This document shows positions 1-8,687 of a DNA stretch of 25,917 nucleotides, piece by piece. Every line of letters begins with the position of its first letter. The first letter of the stretch is position 1. The position numbers were made by a program, and so were the translations under genes. Source of the DNA: GCA-2731375 sp047518225. Lineage in GTDB: Bacteria; Pseudomonadota; Alphaproteobacteria; GCA-2731375. Below the pieces are notes generated by a model. The model saw only the letters and a program-made list of their open reading frames with translations. It was not told the DNA's origin and did no database searches. The DNA lies in NCBI GenBank assembly GCA_047518225.1, contig JAKZRK010000018.1, positions 1 through 25,917 of the forward strand, written 5' to 3'.

Positions 1-151
1 GCTTATTGCGCCAGCTGGAGCCGTTCTGGTCGCTCAGATGGTCCTCATCGTCTCGGAGGATGGCGAAACCGCCTTCGTCGCGTTATGTTTCGCCGTCGAG
101 TGAAACCCGGTCAATAGCGCCTTTTTCAACGGGCTGGTAAGGCAAAACGAT
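1..151. other. Left-edge region with no secure gene
   Basis: This stretch lies downstream of groEL and is cut by the window edge. A plus-strand frame open from base 2 to a TGA at 101-103 would encode about 33 residues (ending in FVALCFAVE). It could be the tail of a gene starting outside the window, but all three plus-strand frames are open over most of this short piece. I recognise no family and see no promoter or RNA gene. Confidence 0.3.
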
Positions 152-180
152 GGGGGCCGCACCGGACTGGCGCGGCCCCC
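152..180 (-). terminator. Rho-independent terminator of groESL
   Basis: A perfect 9-bp stem (GGGGGCCGC at 152-160, GCGGCCCCC at 172-180) encloses an 11-nt loop. On the minus strand it is followed by ATCGTTTTG, which contains a short T run, whereas the plus-strand exit has no T run. It lies 38 bases past the groEL stop, so it most likely ends the groES-groEL transcript. Confidence 0.75.
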
Positions 181-218
181 AATACACAACGGTATTAAGA
201 GTGCTTGGATGACCGGCT

Positions 219-1886
<1,668 letters not shown>

Positions 1887-1946
1887 GCTTATTGGCCTCC
1901 TTCTATCTTGATGTCAGGCAAAGGGAAATAGGAAAAAAGGCATCCG

Positions 1947-2276
1947 TTAAGCTGCTTTTTTGCTCTTTTTCGCCTTCGTTGCCGGCTTGTCTTCAAGCAC
2001 GGCCATGATGTCGGATTCGTTCATGATCAATAGTTCCTGGCCATCCAGGGTGACCTCGGTTCCGGACCATTTGCCGAACAGCACCCGGTCGCCGGTTTGA
2101 ACCGCGGGGGCCACCCGTTCGCCAGTTTCATCGCGGGCGCCAGGGCCGACGCCCATGACAATGCCCTGCATTGGTTTTTCTTGCGCCGTGTCGGGAATAA
2201 TAATGCCACCGGCGGTTTTGCTGTCTTCATCGGCGCGCTTGATCAGCACGCGGTCGTTCAGCGGACGAAGCTTCAT
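1947..2276 (-). CDS. groES: 10-kDa co-chaperonin GroES
   Basis: Heptameric lid of the GroEL folding chamber. The 109-residue protein starts MKLRPLNDRVLIKR and contains the mobile-loop region DEDSKTAGGIIIPDTAQEKP and the GDRVLFGKWSGTEV barrel strand, both typical of the family. A Lys/Ala-rich tail (KPATKAKKSKKAA) makes it somewhat longer than the usual 95-105 residues. I chose the ATG at 2276 because the family begins here. The frame stays open 25 codons upstream to an ATG at 2351, but that extension covers the operator and tandem-repeat region and has no family similarity. The Shine-Dalgarno is modest (GTGAGAAC, close to the start). First gene of the groESL operon, controlled by the CIRCE and sigma32-type elements just upstream. 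Confidence 0.98.
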   Translation of the reverse strand: MKLRPLNDRVLIKRADEDSKTAGGIIIPDTAQEKPMQGIVMGVGPGARDETGERVAPAVQTGDRVLFGKWSGTEVTLDGQELLIMNESDIMAVLEDKPATKAKKSKKAA

Positions 2277-2313
2277 GTTGTTCTCACAGTCGCTGTAGGT
2301 TTCATGGAAAGGT

Positions 2314-2341
2314 TTTTCGTAATCGGGTTTTCGTAATCGGG
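2314..2341. repeat. 14-bp tandem duplication in the groES leader
   Basis: The unit TTTTCGTAATCGGG occurs twice back to back (2314-2327 and 2328-2341), followed by TTT that begins a third unit. It lies between the CIRCE operator and the groES start codon, so it is transcribed as part of the 5' leader. The exactness suggests a recent slippage duplication. Confidence 0.9.
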
Positions 2342-2373
2342 TTTCAGCCAAAATCAGCCGCCCAGGTCGCTTG

Positions 2374-2400
2374 CTAGCACTCTATTGAGGCGAGTGCCAG
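2374..2400 (-). promoter_or_regulatory. CIRCE operator (HrcA-binding site) of groESL
   Basis: CTAGCACTC (2374-2382), a 9-bp spacer, then GAGTGCCAG (2392-2400). This matches the CIRCE consensus TTAGCACTC-N9-GAGTGCTAA at 15 of 18 positions, with the exact spacer length. It sits at the predicted transcription start, immediately downstream of the sigma32-like -10 box, where the HrcA repressor is known to act on groESL. hrcA itself is not in the window. Confidence 0.9.
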
Positions 2401-2401
2401 T

Positions 2402-2431
2402 GATTTAGGCGCCCCGCCGCCCGACTTCAAG
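2402..2431 (-). promoter_or_regulatory. Sigma32 (RpoH)-type promoter of groESL
   Basis: Read on the minus strand: -35 CTTGAA (2431-2426), 16-bp spacer, -10 CCTAAATC (2409-2402). This resembles the alphaproteobacterial heat-shock consensus (CTTG... and CYTATNT). Transcription would start about 2395, inside the CIRCE element. Dual positive (RpoH) and negative (HrcA) control of groESL is established in several alphaproteobacteria; here it is inferred from motifs. Confidence 0.7.
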
Positions 2432-2463
2432 TGTTTACTTTCCCCCGGTCCCGGCGAAAATTG

Positions 2464-2490
2464 TTAGCCACTCCGCAAGGTGAGTGCCAA
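2464..2490. promoter_or_regulatory. Degenerate second CIRCE-like inverted repeat
   Basis: TTAGCCACTC, 8 bp, then GAGTGCCAA. Relative to CIRCE, the left arm has one extra C and the right arm one substitution. It lies upstream of the groESL -35 box and just before the predicted usg promoter, so it could be a secondary HrcA site or an eroded duplicate of the first operator. Confidence 0.4.
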
Positions 2491-2500
2491 GCCATTGAAT

Positions 2501-2529
2501 TTGCACGTCTTTCAATCATTTGTTAAGAT
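2501..2529 (+). promoter_or_regulatory. Putative sigma70 promoter of usg
   Basis: TTGCAC (2501-2506), 17-bp spacer, TAAGAT (2524-2529), about 60 bases before the usg start codon. The spacing is ideal and both boxes are near consensus. It is divergent from the groESL promoter. Confidence 0.5.
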
Positions 2530-2590
2530 CAATAGGGAAACATGGCCAGAACCGGGGAGGTGGTTGGATGATCGTGAAAGGAACGGCATT

Positions 2591-2854
2591 ATGGCCACGT
2601 TAAAAACGCAATTGGACGGTTATCGGTTGACGACGGCCGAAATCACCTGTCGGCTGCCCGACTGGCCCACATTGTTGCAGACCTATCTGTGGCAGGAATA
2701 CGATCTGGCCCCGCGCTTTCCGCGCCTGCGGGATTTTCTGGATTTTTGGGAACAGAACCTGGATGGGCCGGTGCATTCCGTCCGCGTTGCCTCGGCCCGC
2801 CTGGTCACGCCATCGCAATTCCGCCATCTGGAGGCCGACAAGATATTGCATTGA
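2591..2854 (+). CDS. usg: Usg-like family protein
   Basis: An 87-residue protein that I recognise as a Usg-like family member. Supporting segments are YRLTTAEITCRLPDWP, LLQTYLWQEYDLAPRFPRL, FLDFWEQNLDGPVHSVRVA and the C-terminal ARLVTPSQFRHLE. The family is common in alphaproteobacteria. It was named for a position next to tryptophan-pathway genes, and its molecular role is not established. I chose the ATG at 2591 over the more upstream in-frame start at 2480 because of the AAAGGA Shine-Dalgarno (2577-2582, eight bases away) and because family similarity begins here. It is transcribed divergently from groESL. No signal peptide or membrane segment is visible, so it is probably cytosolic. Confidence 0.85.
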   Translation: MATLKTQLDGYRLTTAEITCRLPDWPTLLQTYLWQEYDLAPRFPRLRDFLDFWEQNLDGPVHSVRVASARLVTPSQFRHLEADKILH

Positions 2855-2928
2855 GGCTTTCCGCCGGCTTTTCAGGGTCTCCCGATTAGGGCACACTGTG
2901 CGCCAATCGTAATTCGAGGAGGCCCGCC

Positions 2929-3531
2929 GTGCCGAAATTGGAATGCTTCTTTGATTGTTCCAGCCCCTGGACCTATTTGGGCTTTCATAACATCCAGCCC
3001 TTGGCGGCGGAAACGGGGGCGGAGATCATCTGGCGGCCGATCCTGGTCGGCGGCCTGTTCAACACCATCAATCCATCGGTCTATCACAGCCGGGATTTCC
3101 CGGTGCCCGCAAAACAAGCCTATATGCACAAGGATCTGCAGGACTGGGCCCGCCTGGCCGGCATCAAAATTTCCTGGCCTATGACGATTTTCCCCATCAA
3201 CAGCGTCAAGGCCATGCGCGGCTGTATCGCCGCCAACCGCCAGGGCAAGCTGGTGCCCTACGCCCAGGGCGTGTTCGAGGCGTATTGGGGCGATGACCGG
3301 GACATTACCCGGGATGCCGTTTTAGCGGAGATCGCCGCGGCCGCCGGCCTGAACCCGGACGACATCGCCAGGGCAATGGCCACGGACGAGATCAAGGGGG
3401 AACTGCGGCAAAACACCGAGGCGCTGGCCCAACGGGGTGGCTTTGGCACGCCGACATTTTTTGTCGATGGCGATGATATGTACTTCGGCAACGACCGCAT
3501 GCCTTTGCTCCGGGCCGCCCTGACAGCATAA
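2929..3531 (+). CDS. 2-hydroxychromene-2-carboxylate isomerase / DsbA-family (GST-kappa-like) protein
   Basis: A 200-residue thioredoxin-fold protein with an all-helical insertion, of the HCCA isomerase/GST-kappa type. The N-terminal strand and active-site turn read FFDCSSPWTYLGFHNI, with the serine expected to bind glutathione near residue 11-12. The C-terminal GGFGTPTFFVDGDDMYFGNDRM carries the cis-proline (GTPTFFVDG) and product-site region of the family. Characterised members act in naphthalene degradation, but many genomic homologues sit outside catabolic operons, so the substrate here is unknown. The start is GTG at 2929, preceded by GAGGAGG with good spacing; no closer ATG fits. It stands 54 bases before folD and may be co-transcribed with it. 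Confidence 0.85.
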   Translation: MPKLECFFDCSSPWTYLGFHNIQPLAAETGAEIIWRPILVGGLFNTINPSVYHSRDFPVPAKQAYMHKDLQDWARLAGIKISWPMTIFPINSVKAMRGCIAANRQGKLVPYAQGVFEAYWGDDRDITRDAVLAEIAAAAGLNPDDIARAMATDEIKGELRQNTEALAQRGGFGTPTFFVDGDDMYFGNDRMPLLRAALTA

Positions 3532-3585
3532 GCGGCGGGATGTATAGTGGGCCGACCGGTGAAACATTGGATGGACGCGTAACTC

Positions 3586-4479
3586 ATGACAGCGGATATA
3601 ATCGACGGCAAGGCCTTCGCGGCCGGATTGCAGGAAACCGTCGCCCGGCAAACCGCCCAGTTGCAGGCGCGCCATGGCCTGGTGCCCGGGCTGACCGTGG
3701 TCATCGTCGGCGAAGACCCCGCCAGCCAGATCTATGTCCGCAACAAGGGCAGGATCGCGGCCGAGATGGGATTTCTTTCCGATACCATCCGGCTGGCGGC
3801 GGATACCGGCCAGGACCGCCTGCTCGGCGTGATCGCCGGCCTGAACGGGGACCCCGCGGTGCATGGCATTCTGGTGCAACTGCCCCTTCCCGGACAAATT
3901 GACGAGGCCGCGATCATCCTGGCCATAGATCCCAACAAGGATGTGGATGGCCTGCACCCCATCAACGCCGGCCGCCTGGCCAGCGGCCAGAATGCCATGG
4001 TGCCCTGCACCCCCCTGGGCTGTTCCATGTTGCTGGCGGACCGTTTCGGCCCCGGCGGCATGGTGGGGCTGGGGGCGGTGATGGTGGGACGATCCAACCT
4101 GGTGGGCAAGCCCATGGCGCAATTGCTGTTGGCGGAACATTGCACGGTCACCATCGCCCATTCCCGGACCAGGGATTTGCCCGGGATTTGCCGCCAGGCC
4201 GATATTCTGGTCGCCGCCGTGGGCCGGCCGGAAATGCTGGGCGCCGATTGCATCAAGCCCGGCGCGGTGGTGATCGATGTGGGCATGAACCGGATCGACG
4301 CCGGGGACGGCAAGACCCGGCTGGCGGGCGATGTGGATTTCCAGGCGGCGAAGGAGATCGCCGCCGCCATCACCCCGGTACCGGGTGGCGTGGGGCCCAT
4401 GACCATCGCCTGTCTGATGGTCAATACCGTCACGGCGGCCTGTTGGGCGGGCGGCATTGACGCCGCCTGGTCGAGGTAA
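3586..4479 (+). CDS. folD: Bifunctional methylenetetrahydrofolate dehydrogenase/methenyltetrahydrofolate cyclohydrolase FolD
   Basis: Interconverts 5,10-methylene-, 5,10-methenyl- and 10-formyl-tetrahydrofolate with NADP(H) in cytosolic one-carbon metabolism. The 297-residue protein is normal for the family. Visible motifs are VGEDPASQIYVRNK (Tyr50 and catalytic Lys54), VQLPLPGQID, DVDGLHPINAGRL, PCTPLG, the dinucleotide-binding VGRSNLVGKPMAQLLL, and the C-terminal TPVPGGVGPMTIACLMVNT. The ATG at 3586 has only a weak ribosome-binding site. A VOC protein and a methyltransferase follow closely and may share the transcript. Identification is secure. Confidence 0.98.
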   Translation: MTADIIDGKAFAAGLQETVARQTAQLQARHGLVPGLTVVIVGEDPASQIYVRNKGRIAAEMGFLSDTIRLAADTGQDRLLGVIAGLNGDPAVHGILVQLPLPGQIDEAAIILAIDPNKDVDGLHPINAGRLASGQNAMVPCTPLGCSMLLADRFGPGGMVGLGAVMVGRSNLVGKPMAQLLLAEHCTVTIAHSRTRDLPGICRQADILVAAVGRPEMLGADCIKPGAVVIDVGMNRIDAGDGKTRLAGDVDFQAAKEIAAAITPVPGGVGPMTIACLMVNTVTAACWAGGIDAAWSR

Positions 4480-4510
4480 GCCCGCGGAATAATTGGATTG
4501 GAGGCGCGTG

Positions 4511-5275
4511 ATGCGGTTAAGGCAGTTTGTTTTCGTGGCCGAGGATTTGAAATCGGCGGTGGTCGATATTGGCGCCACCCTGGGCCTGGCGGTCTGCCAC
4601 AACGACCCCAACGTGGGCGCCTTTGGCCTGCAAAACGCCCTGTTGCCCATTGGCGGTGATCTGATCGAGGTTGTCGCCCCTATTCAAGAGGGCACCACGG
4701 CGGGGCGCTATCTGGAACGCCGCCAGGGCAACGGCGGCTATATGCTGATCATGGAATGCGGCGATGCCCTGGCCGAGCGTGAGCGGATTTCCGCCCTCGG
4801 CGTCCGCGATATCTGGCGCCATGACGCCGACGATTGCCACGCCACCCATTTTCACCCCGCCGATGTGCCGGGCGCCATTCTATCCATTGACGACATGGGC
4901 CCCGAGGGCGACCCCGCGGGCGAACTGCCGCGCTGGAAATGGGCCGGACCCAATTGGCGGGAATTCGTCCAGACCCACGCGACGAAGGCCCTGACCGGGG
5001 TCGAAATTCAGTCCGATAACCCCGATGCCACGGCCAAACGCTGGGCCGAGGTGCTGGACCGGCCCCTGGACAGCGTCGTTGGCATGCCGGCGGTCAAGCT
5101 GGACAATGCCCATATACGTTTCGCCCCCGATACGGATGGCCGTGGCGTTGGCATCGGCGCCATGGATATCCTGCCCGCCGACCGGGACAATATTCTGGCC
5201 ATGGCCGAGAAACGGGGCCTGCGGCGATCGGACGACCAAATCATGCTGTGCGGCGTACGGGTCAACCTGGTTTAG
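4511..5275 (+). CDS. VOC-superfamily (glyoxalase-like domain) protein
   Basis: A 254-residue protein of two consecutive beta-alpha-beta-beta-beta units typical of the vicinal oxygen chelate fold. The first begins MRLRQFVFVAEDLKSAVVDI with LLPIGGDLIEVVAPIQEGT. The second begins LTGVEIQSDNPDATAKRWAEVLDRPL and ends IRFAPDTDGRGVGIGAMDI. It most resembles the Glyoxalase_3-type proteins; substrate and metal ligands cannot be assigned from sequence. I chose the ATG at 4511 because GGAGG lies at 4500-4504 with six-base spacing; an upstream in-frame TTG at 4493 lacks a ribosome-binding site. It lies 31 bases after folD, and its stop is two bases before the next ATG, which suggests translational coupling with the methyltransferase. 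Confidence 0.75.
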   Translation: MRLRQFVFVAEDLKSAVVDIGATLGLAVCHNDPNVGAFGLQNALLPIGGDLIEVVAPIQEGTTAGRYLERRQGNGGYMLIMECGDALAERERISALGVRDIWRHDADDCHATHFHPADVPGAILSIDDMGPEGDPAGELPRWKWAGPNWREFVQTHATKALTGVEIQSDNPDATAKRWAEVLDRPLDSVVGMPAVKLDNAHIRFAPDTDGRGVGIGAMDILPADRDNILAMAEKRGLRRSDDQIMLCGVRVNLV

Positions 5276-5277
5276 CG

Positions 5278-6609
5278 ATGCCCGAGCAGGACGGACAAAG
5301 GGTCGAACAACGCCTGGCCGCGTTATTTGAACATCTTGGCCTGGAGCGGGTGCATTTCGGGGTCCAGAACAGCGCCGAACTGGACCCCATCATCGCCGGG
5401 CAGCCGGAACGTATCGCCTCGCTGACCATGGCCGGTCCCAATCGCCTGCAAGCGGCCGCCGTTTTGCCGATCGCGGACCGGTTGTTGGTGATGTATGGCG
5501 ACGGCGGCGCGGGCGCCGATGCGGCGGGGGTGGCCCTGCCGGCCTTGCCAGGCGCCCAGGCCCATTGTTTCAAGGATTATAACGTCCTGACCTGGACCGA
5601 CGTGGTCAGCGACCGATGTGAGGAAATCCTGCCTGTTTGGCTCGACTTCCTGGACCGGGCCGAGGCACGGGTGCCGGCCAGCCGGATCGGGAAGGCTCCC
5701 GGTGCCGGCGAGGCCGCCGGCATCAGCTATCGCGGGCACGGCGGCGGGCCGGTGCTGATGTTATGCCCCATGCTGCTGGCCGCCTCCCAATGGGACCCGA
5801 TCATCGCGGGCCTGGCGGAACATTTCTGCGTCATTGCCCTGGGCGGGCGCCATCTGGGCGGCGTCGCCTTTATCGATGGCCGGGGCCGGGACGCCGGTTA
5901 TCTACGGGGCGTGCGCAGCCATATTGACGCGATCGAAATCCAGCCGGGCCAGACGGTGCTGGACGTGGGCTGCGGTCCCGGCTCTCTGGACCGCTGGCTG
6001 GCCCGCTATACCGACGGCGCCAATCCGATCACGGGAGTGGACGTGAACGGCTATTTCCTGCGCGAGGCCGCCGCCATGGCGGCGGCGGAGGGGCTGGAGG
6101 ATATCATCAGCTTTGCGCCCGGCAATGCCGAGGATCTGCCGTTCCCCGATGGCGCCTTCGACGTGGTGATGTCCCATACGGTGATGGAGGAATGCGACGC
6201 CGATCTGATGCTGGCCGAAATGATCCGGGTCGCCAAACCGGGGGGCAAGGTGGCGGTCATGGTCCGCGCGGTGGATATGCGCAGCCTGTGGAACCTGCCC
6301 CTGTCGGCGGCGATCAAGGACAAGGTGGAGGCGCCGGTGCCCTCGGTGGGCGAAAAGGGCTGCGCCGATGCCTCGCTGTACCGCCGTTTCGGGCAAAGCG
6401 GCCTGACCGATTTGCGGCTGTTTCCCACCACCATGACCGTGCGCGACCCGGAGGGTTACAGCTGGAAATATTACGAGCCCTACATCTTTTCCCTGCTGGA
6501 CGCGGCGGAGATCAGCCAATGGCATGACGCCAAGGCACGGGCCATCGCCGAGGGGTCCATCATGCTGGCCCGCTGGCTGCATTGCGCCGTTGGCACCAAA
6601 CCGGCATAA
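5278..6609 (+). CDS. SAM-dependent methyltransferase with N-terminal alpha/beta-hydrolase-like segments
   Basis: A 443-residue protein. Residues about 210-430 form a class I methyltransferase: motif I VLDVGCGPGSLDRWLA (227-242), the acidic ribose-binding loop ITGVDVNGYFLREAA, NAEDLPFPDGAFDVVMSHTV, and EMIRVAKPGGKVAVMVR. The first 200 residues look like pieces of an alpha/beta hydrolase in swapped order. Residues 15-55 (LEHLGLERVHFGVQNSAE... then QPERIASLTMAGP) resemble the nucleophile elbow and following strand. Residues 66-128 resemble the C-terminal half. Residues 156-196 (PVLMLCPMLLAASQWDPIIA... then CVIALGGRHLGG) resemble the N-terminal half. The GxSxG elbow is replaced by VQNSA, so hydrolase activity is unlikely. 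The ATG at 5278 follows the previous stop by two bases. The methylation substrate is unknown. Confidence 0.7.
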   Translation: MPEQDGQRVEQRLAALFEHLGLERVHFGVQNSAELDPIIAGQPERIASLTMAGPNRLQAAAVLPIADRLLVMYGDGGAGADAAGVALPALPGAQAHCFKDYNVLTWTDVVSDRCEEILPVWLDFLDRAEARVPASRIGKAPGAGEAAGISYRGHGGGPVLMLCPMLLAASQWDPIIAGLAEHFCVIALGGRHLGGVAFIDGRGRDAGYLRGVRSHIDAIEIQPGQTVLDVGCGPGSLDRWLARYTDGANPITGVDVNGYFLREAAAMAAAEGLEDIISFAPGNAEDLPFPDGAFDVVMSHTVMEECDADLMLAEMIRVAKPGGKVAVMVRAVDMRSLWNLPLSAAIKDKVEAPVPSVGEKGCADASLYRRFGQSGLTDLRLFPTTMTVRDPEGYSWKYYEPYIFSLLDAAEISQWHDAKARAIAEGSIMLARWLHCAVGTKPA

Positions 6610-6639
6610 AAGGCAACTTGTCTATTGAGGAGCTTCGGC

Positions 6640-6840
6640 ATGGCGGAAAACAGCACGCTCTACCGTTTTCACTGGCCCGGCGGCACGACCAACGAGGGCT
6701 GGGGCGAGGACGTGGCCGATGCCTTGGAAAAGCTCGGCTTCGGGGCGGCTTCCGCGCAGGCGTTGGATTACTACGAAGTGATCGAGGAAGCGCTTTCCGA
6801 TCGCGAGCGCCATGAACTGCTCAAGCGCGCCTATCAATAA
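6640..6840 (+). CDS. Small hypothetical protein (66 aa)
   Basis: An acidic 66-residue protein beginning MAENSTLYRFHWPGGTTNEG and ending DYYEVIEEALSDRERHELLKRAYQ. I do not recognise a family. The ATG at 6640 has a strong GAGGAG Shine-Dalgarno at 6627-6632 with seven-base spacing, which argues that it is a real gene. It has no membrane segment, signal peptide or cysteine motif. It lies 30 bases after the methyltransferase, so it may be the last gene of the folD-VOC-methyltransferase run; a toxin-antitoxin promoter begins just downstream. Confidence 0.65.
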   Translation: MAENSTLYRFHWPGGTTNEGWGEDVADALEKLGFGAASAQALDYYEVIEEALSDRERHELLKRAYQ

Positions 6841-6859
6841 ACGGGCGCCCGCCGGCATA

Positions 6860-6898
6860 TTGACTTTTCAAGGCATTGTATATACATTGTAAGTACAA
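6860..6898 (+). promoter_or_regulatory. Promoter and tandem palindromic operator of the TA pair
   Basis: A -35 box TTGACT (6860-6865) is followed by TATACA (6881-6886, spacer 15) or TACATT (6883-6888, spacer 17). Overlapping the -10 are two adjacent dyads of the form TTGTA-N2-TACAA: 6876-6887 (one mismatch) and 6887-6898 (perfect). They repeat with an 11-bp period, about one helical turn. This fits cooperative binding by ribbon-helix-helix antitoxin dimers and negative autoregulation. Only the motifs are seen; binding is inferred. Confidence 0.65.
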
Positions 6899-6917
6899 AT
6901 TCGTCAGGAGAAAATTG

Positions 6918-7175
6918 ATGTCGGTCGCTACACAAATGCGGATTTCCGAAGCGCATCGCGCGGTCATCGATCGGGCCGCCGGCATATCAGGAAAAAGCCG
7001 CACGGAATTCATGGTATCGGCCTCCCTAAAAGAGGCGGAACAGGTGTTGTACGATCAACGCATCTTCGTCCTCGACGGCGATGTCTTTGACAAGTTCGTT
7101 GAATTCCTGGAAGCGCCGGCACGGCCAAACGAGAAACTTCGCGGTTTATTGAGCCAGAAACTGCCTTGGGATTAA
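6918..7175 (+). CDS. DUF1778 (TacA-like) antitoxin
   Basis: An 85-residue protein. The N-terminal half (QMRISEAHRAVIDRAAGISGKSRTEFMVSASL) is a ribbon-helix-helix DNA-binding domain of the DUF1778 type. The C-terminal half (VFDKFVEFLEAPARPNEKLRGLL) should wrap the toxin. In characterised pairs (TacA of Salmonella) the antitoxin binds the promoter and neutralises a GNAT toxin. I chose the ATG at 6918 because AGGAG lies seven bases upstream and the domain begins here. The possible upstream ATG at 6876 falls inside the operator. The toxin gene starts 12 bases after its stop. Confidence 0.88.
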   Translation: MSVATQMRISEAHRAVIDRAAGISGKSRTEFMVSASLKEAEQVLYDQRIFVLDGDVFDKFVEFLEAPARPNEKLRGLLSQKLPWD

Positions 7176-7187
7176 CGGGCGCCGGCA

Positions 7188-7712
7188 ATGGCGTACCGTA
7201 AGCCGGAACCGATCCTAACCAGCCATGACCTGAGCGCATTCGATTGTGGCAATGAGGCCATGAACGAATGGCTGCAAAAATGGGCGCTGCGCAACGAGGC
7301 GAGCGGGGCAACACGAACCTTCGTGCTTTGCGAGGACGACAGCGACAAGGTCGTCGGATTTTATGGCGTGACGGTCGGCACCATCATGCGCGGTGCGTTG
7401 CGCGGCAAACATCGCCATGGCATGCCCAACGATATTCCCGTGGCTTTGCTGGGCCGTTTGGCGGTGGACCGCAGCCGGCAGCGCCAGGGGCTGGCCAAGG
7501 CCCTGGTTTGCGAGGCCACCCGCACCGCCATTCTGGCCTCCCGCCATGCCGGTATCGCGGTCATCGCCGTGCAGGCCAAGGACGAGGCGGTCGCGGGCTT
7601 CTATGACGGCATGGGTTTCACTCAATCCATTCACGATCCCTTGCTGTATCTTCTGCGCTTGGCGGACGTGGCGGCCACTTTCCCTGAACTGGCGGATAAA
7701 GTGGACGAATAG
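7188..7712 (+). CDS. GNAT-family (TacT-like) acetyltransferase toxin
   Basis: A 174-residue GNAT acetyltransferase. Known TacT/AtaT relatives acetylate the amino group of charged tRNAs and so block translation. Evidence is the N-terminal LTSHDLSAFDCGNEAMNEWL, the core strand ALLGRLAVDRSRQRQGLAKALV with the acetyl-CoA pyrophosphate loop (RQRQGLAK, about 97-104), and the C-terminal AGFYDGMGF with the expected catalytic tyrosine near residue 139. The length fits TacT-type toxins. It follows its antitoxin by 12 bases with a weak ribosome-binding site, consistent with lower toxin expression. It is intact, so the pair may be active. Which tRNA it targets cannot be read from sequence. Confidence 0.88.
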   Translation: MAYRKPEPILTSHDLSAFDCGNEAMNEWLQKWALRNEASGATRTFVLCEDDSDKVVGFYGVTVGTIMRGALRGKHRHGMPNDIPVALLGRLAVDRSRQRQGLAKALVCEATRTAILASRHAGIAVIAVQAKDEAVAGFYDGMGFTQSIHDPLLYLLRLADVAATFPELADKVDE

Positions 7713-7745
7713 ACGCCAATTGTTCAGAGCCTTATTGCCCGTACC

Positions 7746-8687
7746 TCAAATATGCGGCGAGATATCGGCGGCGAAGCGGGAAATCTGGCTTTGCTGTTCG
7801 GCAGCATCGTCGCCGCGATAGCGGACGATGAAGCCGCGGTAGCCCAGATCTCGAATCCGTTTGAAATCGTCGGTGATTTCCTGCACCGATCCGGTGCCCG
7901 GCTCCCGACCGCCGCCCTTTGCCTCCATGGCGTTGTCAATGTTGATGAACAACTTGTGATAAAGCGATAGATCGTCATAGCTGCGCCCCTGGTCCTGGCA
8001 CAGCCCGCGCAGGGTGGAGAGGCGCTCGGGCAGTTTATCCAGGCCCAGGCCGACGGACATCCAGCCATCGCCCAGGCGTGCCACCCGGCGCAGGGCCGGG
8101 TTCGAGGTGCCGCCGACCAGGATTGGGGGATGCGGGCGCTGCACCGAGGCGGGGTGCGAATAGACTGGCTCGAATTGATAGGTCTCGCCCTGGTAGGAGA
8201 CTTCGCCGCTCGTACAGATGGCCTTGAATATCTGCAGATATTCGTCCGTCACCTGACCCCGTTTGGCGAAGTCAAAGGTATTCAGGGCGGCGAATTCCTC
8301 CGCCATCCAACCGACCCCGGCGCCCAGGATAATGCGGCCATTGGAAAAGACATCCAGGGTGGCCAGCATACGGGCCAGCAGGACCGGATTGCGCAGGGGC
8401 ATCACCAGTACCGCCGTGCCGATTTTCACCCGTTTCGTGGCCCCCACCAGAACCCCCATGGTGGCGATGGGTTCCAACAGCGGATCGCTCAAGGGGACGG
8501 GAAAATTGCCATCCAGGCTATAGGGATATTTCGGCGCCACGGCCTTGGGAAAGACGATGTGGTCGGCCAGCCAGACGGAATGAAAGCCCTCGCCCTCCGC
8601 CAACAGCGCCAGCCGCAAAACCTCCTCCGGCGTTGCCAGCCGCCCATAAACCCCAACATCGAGGCCGAATTCAGCATTGCCCGTCAT
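7746..8687 (-). CDS. LLM-class (luciferase-like) F420/FMN-dependent oxidoreductase
   Basis: A 313-residue protein with the bacterial luciferase-like TIM barrel: VGVYGRLATPEEVLRLALLAE, SVWLADHIVFPK, IATMGVLVGATKRVKIGTAVLVMPLRNPVLLARMLATLD, GRIILGAGVGWMAEEF, and HPPILVGGTSNPALRRVARLGDGWM. It closely resembles the family annotated as probable F420-dependent oxidoreductases, although in an alphaproteobacterium the cofactor may be flavin rather than F420. The ATG at 8687 has the strong Shine-Dalgarno GGAGGAAG; the in-frame ATG at 8726 is less likely. It is convergent with the TA pair (33 bases apart) and divergent from the GST gene. Substrate unknown. Confidence 0.85.
   Translation of the reverse strand: MTGNAEFGLDVGVYGRLATPEEVLRLALLAEGEGFHSVWLADHIVFPKAVAPKYPYSLDGNFPVPLSDPLLEPIATMGVLVGATKRVKIGTAVLVMPLRNPVLLARMLATLDVFSNGRIILGAGVGWMAEEFAALNTFDFAKRGQVTDEYLQIFKAICTSGEVSYQGETYQFEPVYSHPASVQRPHPPILVGGTSNPALRRVARLGDGWMSVGLGLDKLPERLSTLRGLCQDQGRSYDDLSLYHKLFINIDNAMEAKGGGREPGTGSVQEITDDFKRIRDLGYRGFIVRYRGDDAAEQQSQISRFAADISPHI

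Noticed and set aside
3322..4650. 442-residue minus-strand frame opposite folD
   Set aside because: It is antisense to folD and the HCCA-isomerase-like gene, with no recognisable domain. Long antisense frames are common in GC-rich DNA.
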